DNA of 64,000 bases from Trichuris trichiura (GCA_037903355.1 JBAJFE010000016.1:248001-312000), one strand, 5' to 3'. Shown: positions 26,740 through 38,352, counted from the stretch's first letter. Notes: a model not told the origin generated them from the sequence alone. Program-made: numbers and translations.

Positions 26740-29700
26740 ATGACCAGGGACCGTTTGCAAGCGTTAAAAGCTGTAAAAGCTGTTCTTTGACTGTCGTATT
26801 TTTGTTGGTCTAGTCGACTATTCCAGGCACGAAGCAGCGAAGATGATAGCGCGGACGTTACGGTTGACGTGGATGGAAACAAGTACATGGAAGAGTTTTT
26901 CGAACAGGTTGGCATGCACGTTAAAACTATTCGATTGCTGTAGCTTCCCTAAGCGCCGCAGCGCGGGGTCGCATGGTACAACTGGTTTTTCGCATTGAAA
27001 CGGCTCAAGTGCCTACTGAAGCGTCAATAATATTTGTCCGCTATTTCAACTTTCACCTTTGCAAAGCTTTATTGGAATAGGAGCGCACCGCTTTTTGGTT
27101 TTTACTCATTGTTTATAGTAAAAAAAGATGGTTTGACCCATCGTTGGCCGATTGTTTCCATTCAATCGGTGATTTGTAATGTTTGTTGTTTTTGTTTAGC
27201 ATTTGAGAAAAGTAAGCTTCCGTAACTAGTATCTTCCGCTTGAACTGGCTATTCAATCCATTAGGCTTATCGCTTGACGTTTCATTGAACCATTTTTCTT
27301 TTCCATTTGTACACTGGCGTTAGTTGAATGAGCTGGTTAGTAAGAAGGACAGGCTTTCGTGACAATTGCATCGCAATTTCCCATCGACCGAACACGTAGA
27401 AGAGGGCGCCATCTCGTTGGAGAGAGACGTTTCATGGTTTGGGTGTCGAATTGACCACCATTAGGTTATCACTAATTTCAACGCCAATGTGAATTGAGAT
27501 AATCGATCAAGAAGTGATTAGCTTTTAAATTTGTCCATAAAATTTCCAGTGCAACCAGCAAGAGCATCGTATAACTATATATATGCATATTTCGAAGTGT
27601 TGCGCGTTACGTTGGTGGCTTCAGGCATTCTGTGAAATTTAAAAATAGCCTCCTGAATATCGATTTCACCCACTTTTCTTTACTGCTCTTTTTCGGAACG
27701 TTTCGCAATAGTGTGCTTTGGTATCCGTTTCACGTTGTGCGTACTTTTTCTATGTCAACTTTCACCAACGAATCAATATGTTCCTACTTGAATTCCTAAA
27801 TGCATGAACATTTCTTTTTCCCTGTAGGCAATCAAAAGACTGCGATGAATAATCCAAGTGTAACCGCCTCTTTTCGTGCTCCTAATCATTGCCTATCCAT
27901 TGATTCACCGCTATAGGCCTTATTGGTCATTCGTTTACTTTATGTCCATATTTGGGCACATAGCGACTGCAAGCGTATTTCTTTTGCCGGACTCAATAGC
28001 ATCGGAGCCTGGCGCGGCACTATTCACCAATAACGCCCAGGGACCATTGGCGCCATTGTATTTATCAAGTAGAATTTGTTGGACGCTGAACCGGGTGTCA
28101 CTACGGGACAATGGTCTGTTTAAAAATGTCATACACAATCAATGTCAGGATGCGATGGGCAGCAAAGCTGTTCATCACGTCTAGTATCATTAGGGTCGAT
28201 CGAAACAGAGAAGCCGATTTCAAGTGTTCTCTTTTTGACTTCTTGGCGCCTTTATCCGCATTGGTGTATGCCTTCGTTCGTCAGATGGACTTCGTAATCG
28301 ATCTTCGTTTACGGCATCCCGCCAAGTGCGAACTGGAAAATTTATCTTTTAGCCGGAAGTGCTTCGTTTTCCTATAGCGTAAGGCGCTGCCGTCATAGCG
28401 GCCTTCTTGCGTGAGAGTATTCGATCGGCTACGTCTACTCCATCTCTCTTATTCTCTCTTACCGCTTAGAAACGATTACCATGAACGTTTCGTCTCCGAA
28501 ATCGATTATTTTCCGCCGCTACCTTAACGTCTGCAGTTTTACGTAGATTGGCAAAGTGTCATTTGCTATGATGAGAAATTTTTTCACCTTCCAACCGTCC
28601 CCACAATTCTGCCGGTAACAAACGGGGAAGTAATTAAGTTTTTAAAAAAAAATTCCCGCCTCAAACGAAGCTAATTGCCTAACGACAGCTTTTTTTCACG
28701 ACGGCAAAGGTGCGATGAAATATAGGATGTTTTTTTGATGGACCAATCGTGGTCGCTAAAGTACTTAAAGTGTTGGAATTCGATTAAACTCTCTTTCAGC
28801 TGAGCTGTAGTTGCCCCCACGTGCTACTGCGGCTAGCAGGAGATGCCGTGTATTAGTACCTGCATTCACTTATTTTGTAGCGTAGCGAAACCTGCGGAAG
28901 CGTACGCGTTTTGCCCTCCGCGTAAAGTCCGTTTAAGGCAAAGCAACAAACTAAAGTTTTAGCGCGTTTTAAGCAGCAGTCAAATGTGTGCTAATAAAAT
29001 TAATGGCCGTCAAAAAAAATCGTTAAAGTCAGCGCGGGAAATCGCGGAGATTTCCATCTGTACGCGCCAGAGAAAAAGTATTTAAGCATTTTTAAGGCGT
29101 TCATCTATCTTTTTGACTTTTGTTGTCAGAACGAAGAAAAGGTAATCAAATTTGTCCGCTTTTCTTTCTATTGTATTCTCGCATGGGGAGATGGCGATTT
29201 GCCAAAATTGAATAATGGTTTTCTTGCGCGGGTTACCATTTCCCGTCAGCATCAGCAATTGAACGGGCTCGGATGCTTTCGGCAGATTTATGTCTTCATA
29301 TTTTGTTTATCCGTCCACTGCGTATATATCATCACAGTTTTCGCACAGATTTCAAAAGTAATGTGTTAGAGCGCCGACACGTCAAGTTTGAATCGCCGGA
29401 AACGTAATAACTAAATTTGAATTTTTGTTTGCTTATCAGAACTGTTCGCGAGTTAAATATCGTTTCATCCACGTTTTCTTTTGACGCAACATTATTGCCC
29501 ATTATAGTTGGCGTCAAAAGCGAGCTGTCTATGTTTTCAGCTTAGCGAATCCGGCTAAAGATATTTTGCCAAAATATTATTTAAAAAAAGTAAATTTTCC
29601 TAGTCAATGCTTCATTCCCTTTTTGACGAGACGAACTCGCCTTGACGTATCCATTTGACGTCTTGAAGGTACGTAACCGCTTTGGGAGAAAAATGACCAA

Positions 29701-32676
29701 GTATGAAATTAATTTTGCGGGGCGTTGACACTTTCCGGAATGACAAAACGTTTCATGGCGTTTAGGGTTTTTAGTCTTCCGTCATTCGGCAGCTATTAAT
29801 AAGTCTTTGCTATTTTTGGAATAAGTCGATCAATCACTACTTTTTACAATGCTATTGTTGCCGTCGTCCGAAATCGGCAGACTGACCGTACGCAAATTTC
29901 CAGATGCTCAAATAAAGTTTCAAATTCTTAAGAATGAGCAAATACATTTTTTAAAAATCCTAGACAGGAATGCAAATGCGCACTTTTGGCGAGTAGATTT
30001 TTTTCCCATTAGCGGATCATTTCTGAATTATTAATTTTTTCGGCTATGTTTTATTTTTTTAGGTAGAGGAAATACGCGGTAGCATTGATCTCATAGCCAA
30101 CAATGTTGAAGAAGTTAAGAAGAAGCATTCCGCAATTCTATCCAATCCGGTCAACGATCCGAGTAGGAAATAAAGCAAAATTTTGTTGAACAGTTTGACT
30201 TGGCGCTGCTTGCAGAAACGAAGGAAGAACTGGAAGAGCTCATGGCAAGCATCAAAAAGACGGCGAATAAAGTTCGAAGCAAACTTAAGGGTACGAACAG
30301 TGTCACCCTATTTGGCAATTATTTTTGCCTATTTTTACGCATTCCTTTTTCAGTTATCGAACAGCAGCTGGAACAGGACGAAATTGCCGAAGGATCCACT
30401 GCTGACATTAGGATTCGAAAAACTCAGGTTGAACGAAATTTGCATACGGCACCGTATGTAAAATGTTGGTTGTCCTTGTAGCACTCAACGTTGTCCAGAA
30501 AGTTTGTCGAAGTGATGACCGATTATAATAAAACGCAGACGGACTATCGCGAGAGATGCAAAGGCCGCATACAACGCCAACTCGACATAGGTTTGATCTT
30601 ATTTCCGCTTTCTCTACCTTGCATGAACTTTTTGTGTTTTATTATATATATATATGTTACAGGCAGCGTATGAAACCGGGTATTCTATAAAATGCCTATG
30701 CGCAGTATACATCATAAGGTAATACAGACATTTCATACTTTGGCTAAAGACATCACGCATTCTATAGAATGCCACATTTCATACATTGCCTGTAACATAT
30801 ACCGTAGAACCTGTGTAAACTGACCACGTATAGTGCTATAACAGACTGGTTAACATAGAAAGGTAGTAAACGTAAGAGGCTAGGCTTGCTGTACCAATAC
30901 GTACATGAACATCACATTCTTGTACACGTGTTCTTAGAGAATGTCATGCATAATCAAAACACCAATCCAATCATTCATACAGTATCATGTAAAGCCGATG
31001 CATTTAATAGTCCTTTATCGTAGTTTAATTGTTCCTTCTGAAAAAATGCCCATTTTGGTCTGCTTTTAAGCTATATATATATATAGCTTAAAAGCAGACC
31101 AAAATATATATAACGATGTATAACGATGTATGTTCAATGTATAACGAGGGCCTACTGTATATATATATATATACAGTAGGCCCTCGTTATACGCGGTCTT
31201 TTTATTCGCGGATTTGACTCAACGCGGTTTGTCTTTAGAAAGCAATGACTTAATTTTTAGCAGAGATTGACGAACCGCTGCTGAACATGATTGCAGCGCA
31301 GTATCCTTTTTTGTGTATGTAGTGGTAGGATTCCATGACATGGCCTGAGAAAATGTTTTTTTCTATTCTTATGTCTTCTCAACCCTGCGCGTAATGCTAA
31401 TACCTCGTGTTACTCCAATGAGCTATCACTCACTTGTTGCTTTTAGTTTCTCATTACCCCAAATTAAGCTTAGGTGCCTCATGCTATTGTAAGTCAATTT
31501 CTTAAATCGTAATGGCTTATGAATAGTAATGAACTTCCTTACCCATAGAAGCAGTTAAGTTTTCAATATTGACTGTCTCAGAAAGGCTGCATACGTTTTC
31601 TGAAGAAACATTGTAAGATCGCTTAATGCAGCAAAGTTTTAAATTTGCTTAAGCTAATTGCCTGCTTGATGGATTAAGAAGTCTGTTAACAACAGCAAAG
31701 ATTGAAAATGCTAACAGCACAGCTTAGTCTACTGAACTTGAAATGTCGTTTGTGTGCAACAATTTTAAGTAAAAAAAATGAAATTTGCAGCATAGTTTAA
31801 CCACTTCTATTAGTGAAAAGTGCAAATGGATGTCAGAATCGTCACCCCATTATGTTCATCCAAGATAGTCGTTGCTCAATACTGACAGCTGCTATACGAC
31901 CTGGGTTTTAATTGTTGAAGGTTGAGAATGCTGAGAGAAGAATTTTATGCTTAGGTGACAATAGAAGATGGTTGCCTCAAAGCTTCCGGAACGCTTTTGC
32001 TTCTGCAGCCAGCAGAAGTTAATTAACTTTCAACATAGGCCTTTCGGATCACCAGTGACTTATCATCAGCATGAACTCTGCCACTCAGCGGAAAAGGTCA
32101 TACCGCCTGAAAAATCTTCTACCTAGCTAACATTCAAGTAAAAGATAAAGCTGATGTGAAGGTGCAAGCAACGATTGTTGGTAAAGACGTACTGGAATCA
32201 ATGGTGCCAGCTGAGGTTCAGCGATTTTACTTTTCGCTTACATCATTGAAACAGTTTCTTTGCGCGGAACTGTAGTAGTTCATGCGGAGTACGCAGTCTT
32301 TATTGTTACGATGTTGTCCGTAGCTTCGTACTAACTTTGTTTATACTGAAATAACGGGGCAATACCGTAACAATAAAAGCCTGTATATTTCGCGTACAGC
32401 TGAAACAGTGTATTCTGAAAGTAATTCGCATTCCAATATATTTTTGGATAGTTGAATGTCATTATTTTCTTTAATATGTTCTTCACTAAACTATTTATTT
32501 AACACTAATTGATATTAGTAACTACGAGCAATTTCGTGTCTATTTGTAGTGTACACGAGAAAGCGCGCATGTTATTTACAAAGGATTCTATATTTTGCGC
32601 AGGGGACTTGACTTTACGCGGAATTTGTTATACGCGGAAAGTCCTGGAACCAAAAACCGCGAATAACGAGGGCCTA

Positions 32677-32719
<43 letters not shown>

Positions 32720-35418
32720 TAGATAGGTAGATATATTATATATATTTTTTTTTTAAAGATCGGTATACAGAAACACGGCATATATACATATACCGTGTTT
32801 CGCCTGTAATAAGGCCGGGTCTTATATTTATTTTTCCTTCAAAAAACACTGTAGGGCTTATTTTCCGGGGTGTCTTATATTTTCAGGTACTACAATCTAC
32901 ACTTGTTCACTTATTTATGTACAGAAGCCCATACAAAGCGTAAATGTAAAGGAAGAAAACTATCGCAACGAGGTCTTATTTCCAGGGTAGGGCTCATAAA
33001 GAGCAACCTGAAGGTAATGCTAGGGCATATTTTCAGGGGAGGTTTTATTATAGTATTATGGGGGAAACACGGTATATATACATATATATATATATCGCTC
33101 ATTAGAGCGAGTGAAGTATCATTTCTATGAACTAGTTGACGCTGAAGTTCTGCTCTAATTGAGTAGCTCTAATGAGCGATATATATATATATATACAGTA
33201 TGAGCCCTACTCTGGAAATAAGACCTCGTTGCGATACTTTTCTTCCTTCACATTTACGCTTCGTATGGGCTTCTGTACATAAATAAGTGAACAAGTGTAG
33301 ATTGTCGTACCTGAAAATATAAGACACCCCGGAAAATAAGCCCTACCATGTTTTTTGAAAGAAAAATAAATATAAGACCCGGCCTTATTATAGGCGAAAC
33401 ACGGTATATGTATATATGCCGTGTTTCTGTATACCGATCTTAAAAAATATCTATATATAATATTTTTTTTAAGTTTTAAACTATATACATATACATATAT
33501 ATATATATATAGCTTAAAAGCATAAAAAGCAGACCAAAATGGGCATTTTTCAGAAGGAACGATTAAACCACGATAAAAGACTATTAAGTGCATTGGCTTT
33601 ACATGATACTGTATGAATGATTGGATTGCTGTTTTGATTATGCATGACATATACATATATATCGCTCATAAGAGCTACAAGTAATCAACTTCACGCGTCA
33701 ACTAGTTCGTAGAAACCGGATATCTTATCAACGAAAGCCGGCTTAGCAGTTGAGCTAATAAAAATGTTCTATGTTCGAAAGTAGCGACGAACTGATAAGA
33801 ATTGAATTTCAAAAGAAAAATCTCCAAACGATATCAACTAAGAAGCCAAAAGTTAGCGAGCGCGAAAACGAGTACGTCTGAAAAAATTTGCATATAAATT
33901 TAAACGCTTTTATTACTGCGACAACGTTCAACAAAGAAATTAACATCTTCAACAAACTTTGACTTTATATATATATATATATTTTTTTTTTTCAGACGTA
34001 CTCGTTTTCGCGCTCGCTAAATTTTGGCTTTTTAGTTGATATCGTTTGGAGGTTTTTCTTTTGAATTTCAATTCTTATCAGTTCGTCGCTACATTCGAAC
34101 ATAGAACATTTTTATTAGCTCAACTGCTAAGCCGGATTTCGTTGATAAGATATCCGGTTTCTACGAACTAGTTGACGCGTGAAATTGCTTACTTGTAGCT
34201 CTAATGAGCGGTGGCCGAATTGCGTAGTCACTTTGGTGGCTTTTCCTTGCTATTATTTATTTTTGCAAATTTTTAGCCGGCAAACAAGTGGACAGCGAAC
34301 AGCTCGAGGAAATGATCGAGAGCGGAAATCCAGCAATATTCACGCAAGGGGTTGGCGAGTTTTTTTGGCTGTTGGAGCTTTAATCTTCCTTAAAAAATTT
34401 TCCGCAGATTATAACGGATACTCAGCAGGCGAAGCAAACCTTGGCGGATATTGAAGCTCGTCACAACGATATCATGAAATTGGAAAGCAGCATTAGAGAG
34501 TTGCACGATATGTTTATGGACATGGCTATGCTTGTTGAATCGCAAGTAATGTTGCCACTTTTCATTTTTCTATTTGAATTTTTGATATACTTAGGGTGAG
34601 ATGATAGATCGAATAGAATATAACGTTGAACACGCGAAGGACTATGTCGATCGCGCCGTATCGGACACCAAGAAAGCTGTTCAGTATCAATCAAAGGCCA
34701 GACGGGTAAGTTGGTCGATTTCTATGCTTTACATTGCTTTAAATATCCAAGCTATTCATTGCATGCGTAAGTTGCTTATTTGCACGACGATTTTTTCCCT
34801 TCTTCCCCTCACCCCACCGTATTGGGGATAAATAATTTCCGGTTGTTTGTACGTTTGCGTCACGTCGCAGCAGCGCTTATATTTCAACGCGTTGTCGCTT
34901 TTGCAGAAAAAGGTGTGCATCTTCATAGCTGTGATTGTTCTGTGTGGTGTTATCGCTTTGATTGTTGTTGTCTCCGTCTGCACGACACGAACCTGCTAAT
35001 CTTATTTCGTCCGTATACTTCGCAAGCCTACTCGCGGTTGTGTTTGTTGCACAGTGTGTGTGTTTGCGTTGCAAAATGTTCAAGTTGCCAACAAGCTACG
35101 ATTCCTATTCGTCCCACTGATTGCCCGCTTTATACATTGTACTAATACGACACTCGGTTTGATTGTTAATTGTACACTATGTTGCGATTAAACAGCTTCT
35201 TTTTGCCGCTAAGCGAAGTGCTGCACAGCGGTATGCATGTCAACAACGTCCGACGGTGTTTTAAGCTTCTTACAATATCCGAATTCAATTAAAAGACGCG
35301 CAGGTTCGAATAATTATTTTTTTAAATTTTTTTCTAGAAAAAAATCTTGATTATCATTTGCTTGGCAATTTTGGCCTTAGTGATTGCATCGACGTTTGGT
35401 GGCATATTCGGCAGATGA
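26740..35418 (+). CDS. STX1A/unc-64: Syntaxin-1 (plasma-membrane Q-SNARE), two C-terminal isoforms
   Basis: Nine common exons join in frame: 26740-26772, 26827-26907, 30063-30162, 30216-30290, 30354-30427, 30482-30590, 34277-34350, 34408-34545 and 34595-34705. One of two terminal exons follows (34907-34999 or 35338-35418), giving 295 or 291 residues. The order is: N-peptide starting [10 protein letters not shown], acidic linker, Habc three-helix domain (about 28-157), a linker with the LE pair (L167, E168) that corresponds to the well-known open-form site, the SNARE motif (about 187-250), then a transmembrane anchor. The zero-layer glutamine is Q228, exactly at the exon 8/9 junction. Identity to animal syntaxin-1 is very high throughout the SNARE motif. 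It pairs with SNAP-25 and synaptobrevin to drive vesicle fusion, with UNC-18/Munc18 as partner. An AATAAA lies at 36012-36017. Confidence 0.97.
26908..30062 (+). other. Syntaxin intron 2 (3.2 kb)
   Basis: Unlike the 50-60 nt introns around it, this one is 3,155 nt long. I see no repeats like those of intron 7. Open frames at 27,876-28,377 exist on both strands without family motifs. It may hold regulatory sequence or an alternative first exon, but none is identified. Confidence 0.6.
30651..30801. mobile_element. Small MITE-like element with 45-nt inverted ends
   Basis: The left end (30651-30695, beginning TATATGTTACAGGCA) pairs with the right end (30757-30801) at roughly 38 of 45 positions. 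The whole is 151 bp, ends in TA-rich sequence, and is non-coding. It is the first of several inverted-repeat elements in this syntaxin intron. Confidence 0.7.
31174..32679. mobile_element. Non-autonomous pogo/Tigger-like DNA transposon
   Basis: The ends are inverted repeats of at least 23 nt with one mismatch, starting CAGTAGGCCCTCGTTAT and continuing with CGCGG. TA dinucleotides lie on both sides, as expected for Tc1/mariner-superfamily insertion. Further CGCGG motifs recur just inside both ends, as in pogo/Tigger elements with CAG-type termini. The element is 1,506 bp and has no open frame resembling a transposase, so it depends on another copy. A solo right end (31141-31157) sits directly to its left, creating a perfect 50-nt palindrome at 31141-31190. 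Family assignment is by end motif only. Confidence 0.6.
32680..33095. repeat. (TA)n tracts used as insertion targets
   Basis: Long runs of TA flank each element in this intron, e.g. 32680-32716 and 33074-33095. Others lie at 31073-31085, 33179-33195, 33497-33511 and 33966-33980. They mark junctions between nested elements. Confidence 0.85.
32755..33442. repeat. Inner inverted repeat formed by two opposed MITE copies
   Basis: 32755-32998 pairs with 33199-33442 (244 nt each, high identity). The left copy contains a complete 280-bp element (32793-33072) with ends CCGTGTTTC and GAAACACGG between TA dinucleotides. Internally it has repeated variants of AATAAGACC. The right copy lacks the last 75 nt. 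Between them is the 83-bp element at 33096-33178. Confidence 0.8.
33096..33178. mobile_element. 83-bp deletion derivative of the CGCTCATTAGAGC foldback family
   Basis: It starts CGCTCATTAGAGC and ends GCTCTAATGAGCG, flanked by long TA repeats. It shares the ACTAGTTGACG block with the 548-bp copy downstream, so it looks like an internally deleted relative sitting at the centre of the larger palindrome. Confidence 0.7.
33663..34210. mobile_element. Foldback (long inverted repeat) element, 548 bp
   Basis: Arms of about 225 nt (33663-33886 and about 33982-34210) are near-perfect reverse complements. They run from CGCTCAT(A/T)AGAGCTAC inward to CAGACGTACTCG, with a 95-nt AT-rich loop that includes a TA repeat. 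It has no coding capacity. The right end lies only 66 nt before syntaxin exon 7. Confidence 0.85.
34907..34999 (+). CDS. STX1A/unc-64: Syntaxin-1 alternative last exon A (membrane anchor)
   Basis: This terminal exon follows an acceptor TTTTGCAG and opens with two lysine codons in the phase left by the common donor at 34706. It encodes 30 residues and a stop: a basic pair, about 22 hydrophobic residues, then CTTRTC. The two juxtamembrane cysteines could be acylated. It differs from exon B in nearly every anchor residue. It lies 202 nt after the common donor, with its own stop, so use of exon A excludes exon B. Confidence 0.9.
   Translation, partial: KKVCIFIAVIVLCGVIALIVVVSVCTTRTC
35338..35418 (+). 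CDS. STX1A/unc-64: Syntaxin-1 alternative last exon B (canonical anchor)
   Basis: The acceptor TTTTTCTAG is followed by two lysine codons, about 20 hydrophobic residues and the ending GGIFGR, then TGA. The ending STFGGIFG matches the usual anchor of animal syntaxin-1, so this is the conserved form. It splices from the same donor (34706) as exon A. Confidence 0.92.
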   Translation, partial: KKILIIICLAILALVIASTFGGIFGR

Positions 35419-36149
35419 AGAAAGGTTTGAAAATTGTTGTCCACCTCCGGAATCCATTTTTTGCTGGTTGTCAACCGAAAGAGCAGCCCTCTTTCTCTCT
35501 CTTCTGGATCTGTCATTGTCGTCACGCGCTTGCACCGTTATTAATACTAGAGCTTGGTATTGCTATTTTAATCGACAAGTGGTATGGTGACGTCGACATC
35601 CGGAAACTGCCGCGATTAGTTGCTTTGTTGTTGCAACGACTTGTTGCTCCATTGTTGCTTGAGCGTGGAAACTGCCCTTCATTGTGTGGCTGTCTGTCTA
35701 TACACAAAGACGTTAATACCAAACTAGTGCATTTGAGCCGTCTAGGCTTTGTCCACGTTTTTTTCCTCTGCCAATCGTCTGTATATTATCTTCTTTGCCA
35801 GTCACATTAATACGCGTGTTAATAATCGGTTCCAACATCTTTCTAGCGACAAGTGTTATCCACTTCGCCCGCCGGTCGTACAGTTGGCTAGCTCCGTGTC
35901 GATGTTTCGTCATTTCATTTTTAGCATCCTAAAAGCAGCGTCATTGTTCTATTTGTTGGACTTCATTTTTTAAAGAGAACATCCGGGGGGCGCTATAGGC
36001 TTCTAAAGTCAAATAAATGTTTACTTATCATTTCTACCCTTTTTTGTTCCATTAATGCTTAAGTGATTAGGCAGTTTGCTCTTACCGTCTTACGCCGTCC
36101 TTTATTTCTCGTATTAATAAGTGCCCATTTTCTTGCCGGATCAGATCGA
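35419..36149 (+). other. Syntaxin 3' untranslated region and GID4 5' flank
   Basis: No separate gene is seen. The AATAAA at 36012-36017 would end the long syntaxin transcript about 600 nt after the exon B stop. GID4 starts only 130 nt later on the same strand, so its promoter is short or overlaps this end. The open frame that continues through here is in a shifted frame relative to syntaxin and has no family match. Confidence 0.6.
36012..36017 (+). terminator. Polyadenylation signal of the long syntaxin transcript
   Basis: An AATAAA hexamer about 600 nt past the exon B stop and before the GID4 start. Isoform A probably uses an earlier site, of which only ATTAAA variants (e.g. near 35,186) are visible. 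Confidence 0.5.
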
Positions 36150-37065
36150 ATGGCCGAAACAACAGGTAGGTCGAATTTTAACAATTTATTGCGCATAACA
36201 AAGCAATGTATTGAAGAACAAAAGAAGAATAGCGTAGACGGTATTTATCCGTTGATACCTCCACGTGAGCCTCCATTTTTGGTTCCTCGATCGCTTCTCT
36301 ATTCCGGATCTCGATTCGTCGGTCATCAGAAGAGCAAAGGAAATTGCTACGATGTTGAAGTGATCATACAGGTTTGGTTGTACAATCGATTTGCCGAAAA
36401 TTGGCCCTTCAAATCGAGTTTCCAATTTTCAGTATGTTGACCACGTGAATTCCGAGCTGTGCGGCTACTTAGTGATCGACAATTTAACCGAAGACTATCC
36501 GACAATGACAACTTTTTTCAAAGGGGAAATAATCGGCTCAAAATACGGTTTTTTAACTCGCAAATGGGACGCCGACGAAGAAATAGACCGAAAGCATTGG
36601 GTAGGCGACTGTTTAATTTCCCGCGTTTTCAAAGTTGAGCGACATTGTTTTTATGTTGTAGTCAAAGTTTGTGGCCTTCTGTCAGCGCTTTAGGAATTTC
36701 AATGCGGACGGATTTGACTACGAAAGTTGCAAGGACAACGGTATGTTGTCTTTGTTGCAAACTGATTTGAATAAAGCGCGTTTTTCTCGTAGATTATATA
36801 TTCATGCGATGGAAGGAGAAGTTTCTCGTCCCCGACTATAAAGTGCGCAACATAACTGGAGCGTCGTTCGATGGCTTTTACTATATTTGCTTGCAAAAGT
36901 CCACCGGCACCGTTGAAGGCTATTATTTTCATAAGACTTCGGAATGGTACGCTCTTTTTTGATTTGAGTTCAATTTAACCGTAACCTTTATTGGTTTGCA
37001 GGTATCAATCCTTATCTCTTACGCACGTGACTGAGAAGACTTTTCCCGTTCTTGAATTTAGGTGA
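36150..37065 (+). CDS. GID4: GID4 substrate receptor of the GID/CTLH ubiquitin ligase
   Basis: Five exons join in frame: 36150-36371, 36433-36600, 36662-36740, 36793-36946 and 37002-37065. They encode 228 residues. The start ATG (MAETT) is the first in the frame that runs into the conserved core. From about residue 49 the product follows the GID4 (VID24/C17orf39) beta-barrel closely: [17 protein letters not shown], then [15 protein letters not shown], then [30 protein letters not shown] and the C-terminal [10 protein letters not shown] ... EFR. GID4 binds N-terminal proline or similar degrons and delivers substrates to the CTLH E3 complex. Human GID4 has a longer low-complexity N-terminus that is missing here. 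An AATAAA lies at 37089-37094, only 24 nt after the stop. Confidence 0.96.
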
Positions 37066-37088
37066 ATTTGCAGCACTTTTTTTAATAC

Positions 37089-37094
37089 AATAAA
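37089..37094 (+). terminator. Polyadenylation signal of GID4
   Basis: The AATAAA hexamer lies 24 nt after the GID4 stop codon, implying a very short 3' UTR. Confidence 0.6.
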
Positions 37095-38352
37095 CCATAA
37101 CTTTGATATATTTAAACCAAAAGGAGTGCTTCGCAGAGTTGTCGTTCTCTCTAGCCTTTTATGCGTCCAGTTCAATACTCTCCGCTGGAGTGAAACGTCA
37201 TTGTCAAGAGGCTGTTAAAATAATGGAAAATTTGGATAACGGAAGGTTAAATGATTTGCAGGTACTATTCATAATGTCATGTTCAAATTTTTGAATGTTG
37301 GAGTCCTTTTAACTAGCTTGTATGCTGTCCTTGTCACAATCTTCCTTGATAAAAGAGCAGCGCGCACTTTTAGGAAATCGGTAGGGCGAAGATGCTAAGT
37401 GAGGCTGGGATTTTGTGGACTTGATTTTAAAAAAATAGGGCAACATTGACCAAACATGCAACTGCAATCCAAGCGCAAAACCGCTGCAGTTGCACATTCT
37501 GTTGGTATAGTTTGGGCGGGCGGTGCTTTGTAGACTTTAAATAAGCAACAATAGCCGCCTACGTATGAAAAAACGAAGTTTTCGTCTCAATGTCTGTTGG
37601 AGACTGTAGTATGCGGCATTATTTTTTGAAGATGTTATGGAAGCAGATCAACCTGTTTAATAAGACATTGATTTCCCGTAGAAACTTTCGCTGCAATTGA
37701 AAAACGAATGATTCGCCAATGTGGTGGCATGTTATTGCTGCTAAGCATAGAAAAATAAGCAAAATATTGCATTATTCTATTTGAACAGTTTTGCTTGCCC
37801 GCATTTCGCAGTCACGTAAGGGCACCGCTTGAGGACAAGCTGTTTTCCCCTAGCTGCTGTAAACGTTACAGTAAAGCTAACAATAATCAGGTTTTGTTCT
37901 ACTCGTATGCGTACAGCAAAACGAGCAACATTGAATGGTGATTTTTCGCGCTTAATGTTTGAGAACGGCGCGTTGCCGACTTCCTCCGCCGTTCCTGATA
38001 AGCATTCCCGCTTTTCCGTTTTGTCCTCGCCTAACCCTAAGCTAAAATAAATGTATTACGTTTAAATAAGGACAGAACAGGACTGCCGCCAATGCCGATT
38101 TACGAGGGCAGGACGCATAAGAGAATAATGGGCGTAATTTGTCCCGCGGTATATTTGAAAGTAGAGTGAACCTGATTAATATCTGGATTACTGTACTGTT
38201 TGCAGGAAAGTAAAAAAAGTGACTCCAAAAGATATTCAAACGTTTGACTATGCAGTGTGTATTCTGCGTCGAAATAAATGACCGTCTAATTATTAGCAAA
38301 AACGAACAGTGTACACAGCAAAAATAGTTTTCCTTTGTCGAATAATTGTCGC

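Larger units (their letters stand above)
30941..33650. repeat. Outer inverted repeat of the nested palindrome in syntaxin intron 7
   Basis: 30941-31073 reappears as its reverse complement at 33510-33650, with a few mismatches and a small insertion. Both arms run from ATGTCATGCATAATCAAAAC to the AGCTTAAAAGC block beside TA repeats. Inside lie a transposon (31174-32679) and a second inverted repeat centred near 33,100. The left arm also has a separate perfect 54-nt palindrome (31052-31105) at its inner end. Confidence 0.85.

Noticed and set aside
27876..28377. Overlapping open frames on both strands inside syntaxin intron 2
   Set aside because: No conserved domain, and no splice signals that would join them to syntaxin in frame.
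33207..33656. 149-codon minus-strand frame rich in Tyr/Ile
   Set aside because: It runs through the inverted-repeat elements and TA tracts; the residues come from repeat sequence.
35358..35810. 150-codon open frame on the plus strand overlapping syntaxin exon B
   Set aside because: It reads a different frame through the terminal exon and the 3' untranslated region and has no family motif. The syntaxin frame ends at 35418.
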